Source: Reichenbachiella ulvae (GTDB lineage: Bacteria > Bacteroidota > Bacteroidia > Cytophagales > Cyclobacteriaceae). From it: 64,000 nucleotides of DNA. Positions 24,573-34,072 of the stretch are shown here, piece by piece. The stretch covers positions 806,001 through 870,000 of the forward strand of contig NZ_JAOYOD010000001.1 in assembly GCF_025833875.1 (NCBI RefSeq), written 5' to 3'. How positions within the stretch are numbered: position 1 is the first letter of the stretch; each line of letters begins with the position of its first letter. The position numbers and the translations under genes are program-made. The notes under the pieces were generated by a model. It did not search any database and was not told where the DNA came from. It worked only from the letters and a program-made list of their open reading frames with translations.

Positions 24573-25911
24573 ACGAATACTAACAGTATTATGCCTAATG
24601 CTGTCCCTCTCTCAGATGGGAAGGGCGCAAGACAAAACGAGCTTTTCTTTAGAAGAAGCGATTGAATATGCCTTGATTAACAACCAAAATGTAAAGAATG
24701 CAAGTTTAGAAGTGGAGGTTGCGGATAGGCAAGTAGATGAAATCATTTCGGATGGTTTACCACAAGTGAATCTGAATGCAGATTTGAACTACAATTATGC
24801 TATCCAGCAAGTATTCTTAGATACCGCTGATAGCTTCTTCCCACCACCGCCCAATTTGGAATCTGATGTAATAGGTTTTGGGTTAGGAGTCCCTTATACA
24901 AGTTCTTTTAGGTTGTCCGCAACTCAGATGATTTTTGACGGTTCATTTTTCGTAGGGTTGAAAGCCGCAAAGACATTCAAGGAATTGTCGAAAAAGGATC
25001 ACATTAAAACTAATATAGATGTGGCAGAAGCTGTTTCAAAAGCCTATTATGGCGTTTTGGTTAATCAGGAAAGATTGGAATTGATTGAAAGCAATTTTGC
25101 CAGAGTAGATTCATTGCTCAGAGATACAGAGCTGCTATATGAAAATGGGATGGCTGAAAAAATTGATGTCAATAGAGTCAAAGTGCAATACAATAATCTG
25201 AAAGTTGAAAAGGATAATTATCATGCAGTTTTAGATCTCAGTAGATCTATTTTGAAATTTCAAATGGGCTTGGATACCAAAGCGAGTGTGGAGCTGACTG
25301 ATGAACTTTCGTCTGTGAAGTTTTTCGATTATCAAAAAGTAGATGATTTCGATTATAACCAAAGAATTGAGTATTCTCAATTGAATATTAATAAGGAGCT
25401 CAATGAGCTGGATATCAAAAACATAAATGCACGCTATATACCTGCTATTAATGCATATGCGAATTATGGAAGGAATACAGGAGCCTTAGCAGTAGGGGAT
25501 GTTTTCACCAATCCCTGGTCTAACGTAGGAGTAGTAGGATTACAGCTATCTATGCCAATTTTCGATGGATTAAAGAAGACTCGTCAGGTTCAGCAGCGAA
25601 AATTGAAGGCTGAGCAACTGAATAATCAATTTGAATTGTTGGAACAAAACATAGATATAGAAATACAGCAAGCCACTGCCAGCTACGAAAAGCAGATTGA
25701 TAACATAGAGGCGCAAAAAGAGAATATGGAATTGGCACGAGAGGTATATGATGTGGCTAAAACCAAATATGAAGAAGGGGTAGGGTCGAATATAGAAGTG
25801 ATCGAAGCAGATCGCGATTACAAACAGGCTCAAACCAATTATTACAATGCTGTTTATGATGCATTGATTTCAAAAGTAGAATTACAAAAAGCGTACGGAG
25901 TACTGCTCTAA
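24559..25911 (+). CDS. TolC family outer-membrane efflux channel
   Basis: 450 residues with signal peptide ending SQMGRAQ. Two outer-membrane-factor repeats with long helical coiled-coil stretches (FSLEEAIEYALINNQNVKNA at the start and VYDVAKTKYEEGVGSNIEVI near the end, each an OEP signature). Forms the trimeric tunnel for the adaptor and RND pump encoded next. Translationally coupled to tetR. Confidence 0.93.
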   Translation: MRIYKRILTVLCLMLSLSQMGRAQDKTSFSLEEAIEYALINNQNVKNASLEVEVADRQVDEIISDGLPQVNLNADLNYNYAIQQVFLDTADSFFPPPPNLESDVIGFGLGVPYTSSFRLSATQMIFDGSFFVGLKAAKTFKELSKKDHIKTNIDVAEAVSKAYYGVLVNQERLELIESNFARVDSLLRDTELLYENGMAEKIDVNRVKVQYNNLKVEKDNYHAVLDLSRSILKFQMGLDTKASVELTDELSSVKFFDYQKVDDFDYNQRIEYSQLNINKELNELDIKNINARYIPAINAYANYGRNTGALAVGDVFTNPWSNVGVVGLQLSMPIFDGLKKTRQVQQRKLKAEQLNNQFELLEQNIDIEIQQATASYEKQIDNIEAQKENMELAREVYDVAKTKYEEGVGSNIEVIEADRDYKQAQTNYYNAVYDALISKVELQKAYGVLL

Positions 25912-25942
25912 TAGAAAGAATTAAACTGAAACACCGATCAAA

Positions 25943-27100
25943 ATGAGAACATACATATCGATCATAACTCTTGCCGTGGTACTAGGAGCCTGCGATGGAG
26001 AATTAGAAAAAAAGAAGGCGAAAGTCGAGGAGTTGAAAACAGAGATCAGCGAGCTGAAATCTGAAGTCGCTACGCTAGAAGATGAAATCAAGAAAGAAGA
26101 CCCAGAATATGGGAAAAAGGCCATTAATAAGGTGCTGATTACAGCTTTGGAGATCAAGCCGAAATATTTCGAACATAAAATAGATGTACGAGGTGGAGTA
26201 GAGTCTAGAACCAACGTGACGGTGAGTCCACAGATTATGGGGAAAATTGAGTCCGTCAATGTCAAGGAAGGACAAAAAGTGAGCAAGGGCCAATTGCTAT
26301 TTACACTGGACAATGACATCATCAGAAATAACATCGCAGAACTAAGAACTTCTTTGGAACTCGCGACGGTAGTTGCTGAAAAACAAGAGAACCTTTGGAA
26401 GCAAAATATTGGGACTGAAATTCAATACCTGGAGGCGAAGAATAATAAGGAGTCACTCGAACGTAAATTGGCTACTGCACAATCGCAATTGAGCCAATCT
26501 AGAGTGAAGGCGCCTTTTTCAGGAAGTATAGATAAGGTAGATGCCAAAGTTGGAGAAATGGCTCAGCCTGGTATGCCAATGGTAAGAATTGTAAACCCTG
26601 ATGATATACACATCAGTGCGGATGTCTCGGAGAGATTCATTGGCAAATTCAAGCAAGGAGATAAAGTAGATGTTTATTTCCCAGCTCAGGATCAAAGACT
26701 AGAATCGACTGTTACATCTGTGGGTCAGGTTATCAACGATCAGAACAGAACTTTCAACATGGAAGTGAAGTTGCCAAAATTGGACTTCCCTGCTAAGCCC
26801 AATCAAGTTGTGGTTTTAAGTCTGAAAGACTATGTCAATGAAAAGGCGATCAAGGTGCCAACCAAATTGATTCAGTCAGATAAAATTGGTCAATTCATCT
26901 ACGTGGTAGAAAAGCAAGGGGAAGAATTAGTGGCTAAGAAAAGTCACATCGAAACTGGTTTGTCTTTCAACAACGAAACAGAAATAGTTTCGGGTCTATC
27001 AACAGGTCAATCAGTAGCCCTGAAGGGATACCGTGACTTGTCTGAGGGCGTGATAGTAAGCATCGAAGACAGCAAGGAAACAGCAGTAGCTGCTAAATAA
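25943..27100 (+). CDS. RND efflux periplasmic adaptor lipoprotein
   Basis: 385 residues. Lipoprotein signal ending VVLGAC, then a 30-residue Lys/Glu coiled coil (KAKVEELKTEISELKSEVAT), lipoyl halves around IMGKIESVNVKEGQKVSKGQ and RVKAPFSGSIDKVDAKVGEM, a hairpin and a beta-barrel. Links the TolC channel to the RND pump. The extra N-terminal coiled coil between the lipid anchor and the lipoyl domain is longer than in AcrA-type adaptors. Third gene of the operon. Confidence 0.92.
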   Translation: MRTYISIITLAVVLGACDGELEKKKAKVEELKTEISELKSEVATLEDEIKKEDPEYGKKAINKVLITALEIKPKYFEHKIDVRGGVESRTNVTVSPQIMGKIESVNVKEGQKVSKGQLLFTLDNDIIRNNIAELRTSLELATVVAEKQENLWKQNIGTEIQYLEAKNNKESLERKLATAQSQLSQSRVKAPFSGSIDKVDAKVGEMAQPGMPMVRIVNPDDIHISADVSERFIGKFKQGDKVDVYFPAQDQRLESTVTSVGQVINDQNRTFNMEVKLPKLDFPAKPNQVVVLSLKDYVNEKAIKVPTKLIQSDKIGQFIYVVEKQGEELVAKKSHIETGLSFNNETEIVSGLSTGQSVALKGYRDLSEGVIVSIEDSKETAVAAK

Positions 27101-27123
27101 CAAACTCAAATCATCATCCAATC

Positions 27124-30100
27124 ATGGCTGAAAATAGCATACAAGAGGATATTAAAACTGAGAAGCAGTTTGGGTTGACCACTTTGTCGCTCAATAACCG
27201 CACGACGGTATTCGTGTTGACTGCTTTGATCATATTAATGGGGATATCGACTTATATCAATCTCCCCAAGGAAAGTTTTCCTGAGATACACCAACCGGTG
27301 GTCTATGTGGGAACCCCACATCCAGGTAACTCACCTGTGGATATGGAAAACCTGATTACAAGACCTCTAGAGAAAGAATTGAACACCATCGCAGAGGTGG
27401 ATGAGATTCGCTCTACATCCGTACAGGATTACTCCACCATTATAGTGGAGTTTACTTCTGATACGGAAATCGAGGAGGCTTTGACTAAAGTAAAGGACGC
27501 AGTGGATCGGGCAAAGCAAGAATTGCCTTCTGATCTGGAAAGTGATCCTAACGTGTTCGAAATGAATTTCGCCGAATTCCCTGTACTGAATATCAACCTT
27601 TCGGGTGATTTCAGTATCGAGGAGTTGAATGACTATGCGGAGGATCTGGAAGATGAGATTGAAAAAATCATCGAAATATCCAAAGTGGAGATTCGTGGAG
27701 TGGACGAAAAGGAGGTACGCATCAATGTGGATCCTTATCAAATGGAAGCCCGTTTGGTCAATTTTTCTGATATAGAAAATGCCATTCGTGCGGAGAATAT
27801 TACGCTATCTGGTGGCAACCTAAAAGAAGGAGATATCAGAAGATCCATTCGAGTGGTAGGAGAATTTGATAATCCTAAACAATTGCTGGAAGTAGTGGTG
27901 AAGCAGGAGGCTGGCAATATTGTTTACCTCGGAGATATAGCGAATGTAGAGTTTGACTATAAAGAGAAACAAAGCTATGCTCGATTGAGGCGCCAGCCTG
28001 TAGTGATGATGGATGTAGTGAAGAGAAGCGGTGAGAACCTGTTGATTGCCACTGATAAGATCAATGATATTCTGGAAGATTTCAAAGCCAATCGATTTCC
28101 TGAAGGCTTAGAGGTAACCATTACCAATGACCAGTCTCAGCAGACCAGAGACATGGTGAGCAGTTTGGAGAACAACATTATCTCAGGGGTATTGCTGGTA
28201 GTATTGGTACTACTGTTTTTCCTTGGAACCAGAAATGCCCTGTTCGTAGGGGTAGCGATTCCTTTGTCTATGTTTATGTCTTTCATGATTTTGGGGATGT
28301 TCGGTGTGTCTATCAATATGATGGTGCTTTTCTCCTTGATCATGGCGCTAGGTATGTTGGTGGACAATGGTATCGTGGTAGTGGAGAACGTTTATCGTTT
28401 GAGAGAGGAAGGTTTTAACTCCTATGAAGCAGCCAAACGTGGTGTAGGAGAAGTGGCACTGCCGATTATTGCTTCTACAGCGACTACCTTGGCAGCTTTC
28501 TTACCTCTGGCTTTTTGGCCAGGTTTGATGGGGGATTTTATGAAATTCTTACCGATCACTTTGATGGTAACGCTTGGCTCATCCTTGTTCGTTGCTTTGG
28601 TTATTAACCCCGTGCTCATAGCCGTGTTCATGAAATTGGATGGGGGAGAAAAGGTGAATAAAAAGAAAATTTTTAGTTATTTCGGTATAGCCTTTTTCAT
28701 AGGTGTAGCCTTGTTATTAGCTAATGTCAATGCATTGGGAATGCTTTCGCTAAGCCTTGGACTTATCACTTTGCTGAACGTATTTGTTTTGGTTCCCTTG
28801 TCGAGGAAATTCCAAAGTGTTTTTCTACCCTGGTTGGAGGATCTATATAGCAAAACGCTTGATTTTGCTCTAGTTGGAAAGCGGCCTTATTTATTCTTTT
28901 GGGGAACGGTAGTGTTGCTGTTCATGTCTATTGGACTGATGAATGTGTTCCCTCCAAAAATAGAGTTCTTCCCAAAGACGAATCCTAAGTATGTAAACAT
29001 CTTCATAGAATTTCCGGTTGGGACGGATGTCGAGTCTACCAATAGATTTACGGAGAGAATCGAAAATGAAGTCTTCGAGATCATCGATCCTTATCAGGAG
29101 ATCGTAGAGTCTGTCATTGCCAATGTAGGGGCAGGAGCATCGGATCCTATGGATCAGTCATCATTTGGACAAGGTGAGACACCGAATAAGGCAAGAATCA
29201 CTGTCAACTTTGTGGAATTCAAGGAGAGAAATGGGGTTTCGACTGTTACGATCATGGATTCGATCAGGTCTAAATTAGACGGCTATCCTGGTGTAGCTAT
29301 CACCGTGGACCAAGAGCAAAATGGACCTCCAACAGGAAAGCCGATTAGTATTGAAGTAATCGGAGAGGATTTTGAGACTTTAATCGAAATCTCTGAGCAG
29401 ATGAAAAGTTTCATCAATAAATCTGGAATTGAGGGGATCGAAAAGTTGAAGTCAAATCTGGAAACGGGTAAACCAGAGCTGATTGTCGATATAGATAGAG
29501 AAAAGGCCCGTCGATTTGGATTGTCTACCCAATCCATCGCGATGGAGGTGAGGACAGCACTTTTTGGCAAGGAAATTTCGAAATACAAGGAAGGAGAGGA
29601 TGACTATGAAATCCAACTTCGTCTCGATGAAAAGTATCGTTATGACCTGGATGCTTTGATGAACAAAAGTATTGTGTATCGAAATCAGTCTAATGGTAAA
29701 ATTGTTTCTGTTCCGATCTCTTCAGTAGCCAAAGCAGAACTTAGTTCTACCTATGGTTCGATCAGAAGAAAGGATTTAAACCGAGTGATCACCATTAGTT
29801 CTAACGTAGAGACGGATGCCAATGCTACTGAGATCAATGAGCAGATCAAGCGATTGCTGACTGACTTTGATATGCCTGCTGGATATGAATACCGATTCGG
29901 TGGTGAGCAGGAGAAGCAAGCGGAAGAAATGGCTTTCTTGAGTAAGGCACTTTTGATCGCAGTATTTCTGATCTTCTTGATTATCGTTTCTCAGTTCAAT
30001 AAAGTAACTACTCCATTCATCATTATGACTTCAGTGGTTTTGAGTACTATTGGAGTATTCCTTGGACTAGTGATTTTTCAAATGAACTTTGTGGTGATTA

Positions 30101-30528
30101 TGACCATGATTGGTATTATCTCACTAGCGGGTATTGTGGTGAACAATGCGATTGTGTTGATCGACTTTATAGAGCTGATCAGAAACCGTAAGAGAGTAGA
30201 AAAAGGAGTAGATAAATTAGAAATGGATGATATCGTACATGCCATCGTAGAGGCAGGTAAAACCCGTCTTCGTCCGGTATTGTTAACAGCAATCACGACA
30301 ATTCTGGGATTAATTCCACTAGCGGTCGGATTAAACATTGATTTCATCAAGTTCTTTTCTAGTTTTGATCCGGACTTCTATTTAGGAGGTGACAATGTGG
30401 CCTTCTGGGGTCCTATGTCATGGACGATTATTTTTGGGTTAACTTTTGCAACCTTTTTGACCCTTGTCATCGTTCCTGTTATGTACCTATTCTTTGCGAA
30501 GTTGAATCGTAAGTTAGGTTTGAGTTAG
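27124..30528 (+). CDS. RND multidrug/hydrophobe efflux permease
   Basis: 1134 residues with the AcrB-like plan: one N-terminal helix, a large periplasmic loop, helices 2-6, linker, helix 7, second periplasmic loop and helices 8-12. Motifs: LPKESFPEIHQPVVYVGTP, TM4 MALGMLVDNGIVVVENVYR with the proton-relay acid, and GIISLAGIVVNNAIVLIDF in the second half. The inserted helical stretch after TM6 (KVNKKKIFSYFGIAFFIGVA) adds length compared with the usual 1040. Works with the preceding channel and adaptor; substrate not predictable. Confidence 0.94.
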   Translation: MAENSIQEDIKTEKQFGLTTLSLNNRTTVFVLTALIILMGISTYINLPKESFPEIHQPVVYVGTPHPGNSPVDMENLITRPLEKELNTIAEVDEIRSTSVQDYSTIIVEFTSDTEIEEALTKVKDAVDRAKQELPSDLESDPNVFEMNFAEFPVLNINLSGDFSIEELNDYAEDLEDEIEKIIEISKVEIRGVDEKEVRINVDPYQMEARLVNFSDIENAIRAENITLSGGNLKEGDIRRSIRVVGEFDNPKQLLEVVVKQEAGNIVYLGDIANVEFDYKEKQSYARLRRQPVVMMDVVKRSGENLLIATDKINDILEDFKANRFPEGLEVTITNDQSQQTRDMVSSLENNIISGVLLVVLVLLFFLGTRNALFVGVAIPLSMFMSFMILGMFGVSINMMVLFSLIMALGMLVDNGIVVVENVYRLREEGFNSYEAAKRGVGEVALPIIASTATTLAAFLPLAFWPGLMGDFMKFLPITLMVTLGSSLFVALVINPVLIAVFMKLDGGEKVNKKKIFSYFGIAFFIGVALLLANVNALGMLSLSLGLITLLNVFVLVPLSRKFQSVFLPWLEDLYSKTLDFALVGKRPYLFFWGTVVLLFMSIGLMNVFPPKIEFFPKTNPKYVNIFIEFPVGTDVESTNRFTERIENEVFEIIDPYQEIVESVIANVGAGASDPMDQSSFGQGETPNKARITVNFVEFKERNGVSTVTIMDSIRSKLDGYPGVAITVDQEQNGPPTGKPISIEVIGEDFETLIEISEQMKSFINKSGIEGIEKLKSNLETGKPELIVDIDREKARRFGLSTQSIAMEVRTALFGKEISKYKEGEDDYEIQLRLDEKYRYDLDALMNKSIVYRNQSNGKIVSVPISSVAKAELSSTYGSIRRKDLNRVITISSNVETDANATEINEQIKRLLTDFDMPAGYEYRFGGEQEKQAEEMAFLSKALLIAVFLIFLIIVSQFNKVTTPFIIMTSVVLSTIGVFLGLVIFQMNFVVIMTMIGIISLAGIVVNNAIVLIDFIELIRNRKRVEKGVDKLEMDDIVHAIVEAGKTRLRPVLLTAITTILGLIPLAVGLNIDFIKFFSSFDPDFYLGGDNVAFWGPMSWTIIFGLTFATFLTLVIVPVMYLFFAKLNRKLGLS

Positions 30529-30602
30529 AATTTAAGATAAATTGATATAGTGATGATAGCGGGGGGCCTTAGTTGCTCTTCGCTTTTTTTTTATGTCCGG
30601 AT

Positions 30603-31376
30603 ATGATAAGAACCCTCCTGCTAAGCTTGTTTTGTTTGGCTCTGTATGCTTGTAGTACTCAGGTGACTGAACAAAAAGAAATTTCAACTGCTAAACCTGA
30701 ATGGGAAGAAAAGTACCAATCAGAAAACTTGATCATTCGCCAAATCTCTCCTCATTGCTATCAATATATTTCTTATTTGTCAACACAGGATTTTGGCAAG
30801 GTAGAATGCAATGGAATGATCGTGATGAAAGATAAGCAAGCCTATGTGTTTGATACTCCTGCTACGCCTGAGGGTTCTTCAGAATTGGTTTCATGGCTCC
30901 AGGATAGTCTGCAAGTAAGTACTAGACTCATTGTGCCTACACATTTTCATTCAGATTGCCTGGCTGGCTTGGGTGTTTTTCATAAAAATGGGATTCCTTC
31001 CATGGCGGAAGCTGAGACTTATCAATTGGCTCGTGCGGACTCTGTTGAGGTGTTGCCTCTGAGCTCATTTGGTGGCGGCATGGATTTTACTATTGGGCAA
31101 GATACCATCAAGGTTTATGATCCAGGACCTGGACATACAGCTGATAATGTAGTGGTTTATTATTCTGCAGATCGGGTTTTGTTTGGCGGATGTCTGGTGA
31201 AATCTGACGGAGCAGGAAAGGGGTATTTAGGTGATGCAGATGTTGCCAATTGGCCTAATAGCATTAAGAATATTCAGAGCCAATTTCCTGATATCGTGTG
31301 GGTGATACCGGGCCATGGGGAGGTTGGGAGTACTCAATTGTTGGATTATACCATTCAACTCTTTCAAAACGAATAA
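30603..31376 (+). CDS. Subclass B1 metallo-beta-lactamase-like lipoprotein
   Basis: 257 residues from the ATG at 30603 (a TTG ten codons upstream would spoil the signal peptide). Lipobox LALYAC, Cys17. All B1 zinc ligands are present: His114, His116 (THFHSD), His178 (GPGHTADN), and Asp118, Cys197 (FGGCLVKS), His238 (PGHGEVG). Lys200 after the Cys matches the B1 substrate-binding lysine. This set is specific to B1 enzymes, which hydrolyse penicillins and carbapenems in the periplasm. It follows the RND operon in the same direction by 74 bp. Activity is predicted, not shown. Confidence 0.85.
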   Translation: MIRTLLLSLFCLALYACSTQVTEQKEISTAKPEWEEKYQSENLIIRQISPHCYQYISYLSTQDFGKVECNGMIVMKDKQAYVFDTPATPEGSSELVSWLQDSLQVSTRLIVPTHFHSDCLAGLGVFHKNGIPSMAEAETYQLARADSVEVLPLSSFGGGMDFTIGQDTIKVYDPGPGHTADNVVVYYSADRVLFGGCLVKSDGAGKGYLGDADVANWPNSIKNIQSQFPDIVWVIPGHGEVGSTQLLDYTIQLFQNE

Positions 31377-31428
31377 TAATGAGGAACTAAGCTCTCAGAG
31401 ATACACTAATTTTCGCTTACTTTGCGAC

Positions 31429-32166
31429 ATGTCAAAAGCTTTCATTTCCGTTTACGAAGACAATCATTTGCTGATTGTGGACAAGGCACCGGGTATACTG
31501 GTACAGGGAGACAAAACAGGTGATAAACCATTGGTCGACCTATGCAAGGACTATATCAAAGAAAAATATGAGAAACCGGGAGCCGTTTTTCTTGGACCTG
31601 TACATCGTTTGGATCGACCCGTAAGTGGATTGGTCGTGATGGGTAGGACCTCTAAGGGACTTGAGAGAATGAGTAAGCTATTCAAAGATCGTAAGATCAA
31701 GAAGACTTATTGGGCGATAGTCAAAAGAAGACCGCCAGAGAAGGAAGGGAAACTGGTTCATTGGCTGAAGAAAGATAGTGCTAAGAACAAGACGGAGGCA
31801 TTTGATGAGCCAGTAGATGGAGCACAAAAGGCAGAGTTGAAATATCGTGTGATGGGCCATCTGAACGACCATTATATGCTGGAAGTTCAACCTTTGACCG
31901 GAAGACCACATCAGATTCGTGTCCAACTGGCCAGCATGGGATGTCCGATACGTGGGGATGTGAAATATGGTTTTTCGAAACCCAATCCGGATGCCAGTAT
32001 CAATCTACACGCGCGTTCTCTGGATTTTATTCACCCAATCAAAAAGGAGCCGATTAAGGTTTTGGCAGGTGTGCCTCAAAATGATTTTTGGGAACAGTAT
32101 TTAGTTCTAGATAAGAAAAGTGCCAAAGTAAAAAGTAGAGATAAATTCATAGATAAATTACAGTAG
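31429..32166 (+). CDS. RluA-family pseudouridine synthase
   Basis: 245 residues from the ATG at 31429; an in-frame upstream ATG at 31315 lies inside the previous gene. The catalytic segment VHRLDRPVSGLVVMGRT carries the essential Asp and LTGRPHQIRVQLASMG is the second family signature. No S4 domain. Isomerises uridine in rRNA or tRNA; which site cannot be told. TTACTTTG just before the start is a 7/8 match to the -7 element and may give a very short leader. It abuts the small membrane protein gene directly. Confidence 0.9.
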   Translation: MSKAFISVYEDNHLLIVDKAPGILVQGDKTGDKPLVDLCKDYIKEKYEKPGAVFLGPVHRLDRPVSGLVVMGRTSKGLERMSKLFKDRKIKKTYWAIVKRRPPEKEGKLVHWLKKDSAKNKTEAFDEPVDGAQKAELKYRVMGHLNDHYMLEVQPLTGRPHQIRVQLASMGCPIRGDVKYGFSKPNPDASINLHARSLDFIHPIKKEPIKVLAGVPQNDFWEQYLVLDKKSAKVKSRDKFIDKLQ

Positions 32167-32481
32167 ATGGGAATGCTGGATCGTTTGAAGAAGAGATGGC
32201 AACTTGATAGTTTATGGCAGGTGATCGTTGTTTTGATCGTTTTTGCCTGCACAGGGTTTACTGTCATGTTTTTGAAGCGCCCCATCATGGCATTAATAAC
32301 CAACTCTTCAGATTATGAGACCTTATTTACCATTCTATACTACATATTCATTCTTCCGGTCTATTTCCTTATTCTCTTGATTTATGGTTTCTTGTTTGGT
32401 CAATTTTCCTTCTTTTGGTCATTTGTGAAGCGGACCTGGTACCGAATGACTGGCAATAAATCTAAGATTGATGCTCAATAG
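32167..32481 (+). CDS. Small membrane protein (DUF6787-like)
   Basis: 104 residues starting directly after the stop of the pseudouridine synthase gene. A basic amphipathic start (LDRLKKRWQLDSLWQV) precedes two or three hydrophobic helices (about 19-39, 52-78) and a positively charged tail (WYRMTGNKSKIDAQ). The pattern resembles the Bacteroidota DUF6787 family; I cannot confirm it without a profile search. Its end overlaps the pabB start by 11 bp. Confidence 0.7.
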   Translation: MGMLDRLKKRWQLDSLWQVIVVLIVFACTGFTVMFLKRPIMALITNSSDYETLFTILYYIFILPVYFLILLIYGFLFGQFSFFWSFVKRTWYRMTGNKSKIDAQ

Positions 32482-33445
32482 ATCAGAAGCCATTGCCAAA
32501 ATCAATGATTTGGCAAGTCAAGGATCTCCTTTCTTATTTATTTCAGACTTTAAAGGAGAACAAAATCATATTCTTCCAAATTCAGAGATAAAAAGCGACG
32601 AAGTTCTATTCCAAATCAATGGACATGGAAATGCCTCCGGCGACCAGGTGAACCACCAATCGATCCCACTTGAGAAATCTCCATTGGCGTTTGATGAATA
32701 TCAGAGAAAATTCGAATTTGCACTCAATCAGATCAAGCAGGGTAATAGCTATTTGCTTAATCTGACATGTCCGACTCCTGTAAGGGGAGGAGGTTCATTG
32801 AAAGAAGTTTTTTATCATAGCAATGCTCGGTATCGACTGTGGTTCAAAGATAAATTTGTGGTCTTCTCACCAGAAATTTTCATTCAGATCAATGATGGAG
32901 TATTGGCTTCTTATCCGATGAAGGGAACCATAGACGCAGACCTGCCCAATGCAAGAGAGCAATTACTCAATAGTGAAAAGGAGATGGCTGAGCATGCGAC
33001 AATTGTAGATTTGATTCGCAATGACATGAGTATCTATGCGCGAAATGTTACGGTTGAAAAGTTTAGATACATCGACGAAATCAAAACCAATCACAAGCAT
33101 CTGCTTCAAGCGAGTTCCAAAATCACGGGGAAGTTGGAAGATGGTTATTTGAATAAGTTGGGAGATATTATTTTTTCTCTTTTACCTGCTGGGTCGATTA
33201 GCGGCGCGCCAAAACCTGAAACTTTGGAAATTATACAACAGGTTGAAGGGTATGAAAGAGGCTATTACACGGGAGTCATGGGTTACTTCGATGGAAAGAA
33301 TTTTGACAGCGGAGTAATGATTCGTTTTATTGAAAACCAGAATGGAAACTGGGTGTATAAAAGTGGAGGAGGCATACATGCGCTTAGCGATGTGGCTTCC
33401 GAATATCAGGAAATGATTGATAAAGTCTATGTACCGATTTATTGA
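32471..33445 (+). CDS. pabB: Aminodeoxychorismate synthase component I
   Basis: 324 residues from the ATG at 32471. Chorismate-binding domain only, without the N-terminal Trp-binding half of TrpE: NQIKQGNSYLLNLT, FSPEIFI, SYPMKGTIDA, EHATIVDLIRNDMS, LPAGSISGAPKPETL and YYTGVMGYFDG are the classic PabB/MenF motifs. Adds ammonia to chorismate for folate synthesis with a PabA glutaminase, which is not in this window. Overlaps pabC by 17 bp. Confidence 0.92.
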   Translation: MLNRSEAIAKINDLASQGSPFLFISDFKGEQNHILPNSEIKSDEVLFQINGHGNASGDQVNHQSIPLEKSPLAFDEYQRKFEFALNQIKQGNSYLLNLTCPTPVRGGGSLKEVFYHSNARYRLWFKDKFVVFSPEIFIQINDGVLASYPMKGTIDADLPNAREQLLNSEKEMAEHATIVDLIRNDMSIYARNVTVEKFRYIDEIKTNHKHLLQASSKITGKLEDGYLNKLGDIIFSLLPAGSISGAPKPETLEIIQQVEGYERGYYTGVMGYFDGKNFDSGVMIRFIENQNGNWVYKSGGGIHALSDVASEYQEMIDKVYVPIY

Positions 33446-34022
33446 AAGTATTAATTACATCGACGGAAAACCACAGTTGCTAGAGGGGCATCAGGCACGC
33501 TTGAATCAAACTTTTTCTGCCTATTTTTCTGAATTTCCTTCACATGATTTGAGTCAATTGCTGCCAGTAATCCCAGATCATGATCAGCACAAATGTCGCG
33601 TAGTTTATGATGCGGATTCTGTAGAGGTGGAGTTCGTTAAATACAGAAAACCAGAAATCCATTCCTTGAAATTAGTGCAGGGAAACTCGATTGAATATTC
33701 ACACAAATTCGAGGATCGCAACGAATTGACTAAATTGTATGAGAAGAGAGGTGAAGCGGATGATATTATCATTGTGAAAAATGGTAAAGTTACCGACACC
33801 TACTATGCAAATCTGGTATTATATGATGGTTCGGACTGGTGGACTCCGGATACTTATTTGCTCAATGGAGTGATGAGGCAGTTTTTGCTGGAGAAAGGAG
33901 AGGTTAGATCGTGTCCTATTGCCATTGAGGATTTGGGGAGTTTTAGCAAAGTGAGTCTGATTAATGCCATGAATTCCTTAGGTCGCATAGAAATTAATGT
34001 TGATAGTATTATTTTAAAGTGA
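33429..34022 (+). CDS. pabC: Aminotransferase class IV, probable 4-amino-4-deoxychorismate lyase
   Basis: 197 residues from the ATG at 33429 (alternative TTG four codons upstream). Short fold-IV PLP protein with LLEGHQARLNQTF, YADNL-like segment TDTYYANLVLYDGSDW, and TYLLNGVMRQFLLEKG. Removes pyruvate from aminodeoxychorismate to give p-aminobenzoate. Its 17-bp overlap with pabB supports the lyase role over a branched-chain transaminase. The expected PLP lysine lies in EFVKYRKPEIHS, less certain than the other motifs. Confidence 0.85.
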   Translation: MYRFIESINYIDGKPQLLEGHQARLNQTFSAYFSEFPSHDLSQLLPVIPDHDQHKCRVVYDADSVEVEFVKYRKPEIHSLKLVQGNSIEYSHKFEDRNELTKLYEKRGEADDIIIVKNGKVTDTYYANLVLYDGSDWWTPDTYLLNGVMRQFLLEKGEVRSCPIAIEDLGSFSKVSLINAMNSLGRIEINVDSIILK

Positions 34023-34072
34023 AATAGATTTATTTTAATATTGAGTTCCAATTAGAATCATTGCATTCGGTC

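Noticed and set aside
30560..30592. Terminator after the RND operon (AGCG...CGCT then eight Ts)
   Set aside because: The paired stem is only 4 bp with a long loop. The T run alone does not suffice to call it, so read-through into the lactamase gene stays possible.
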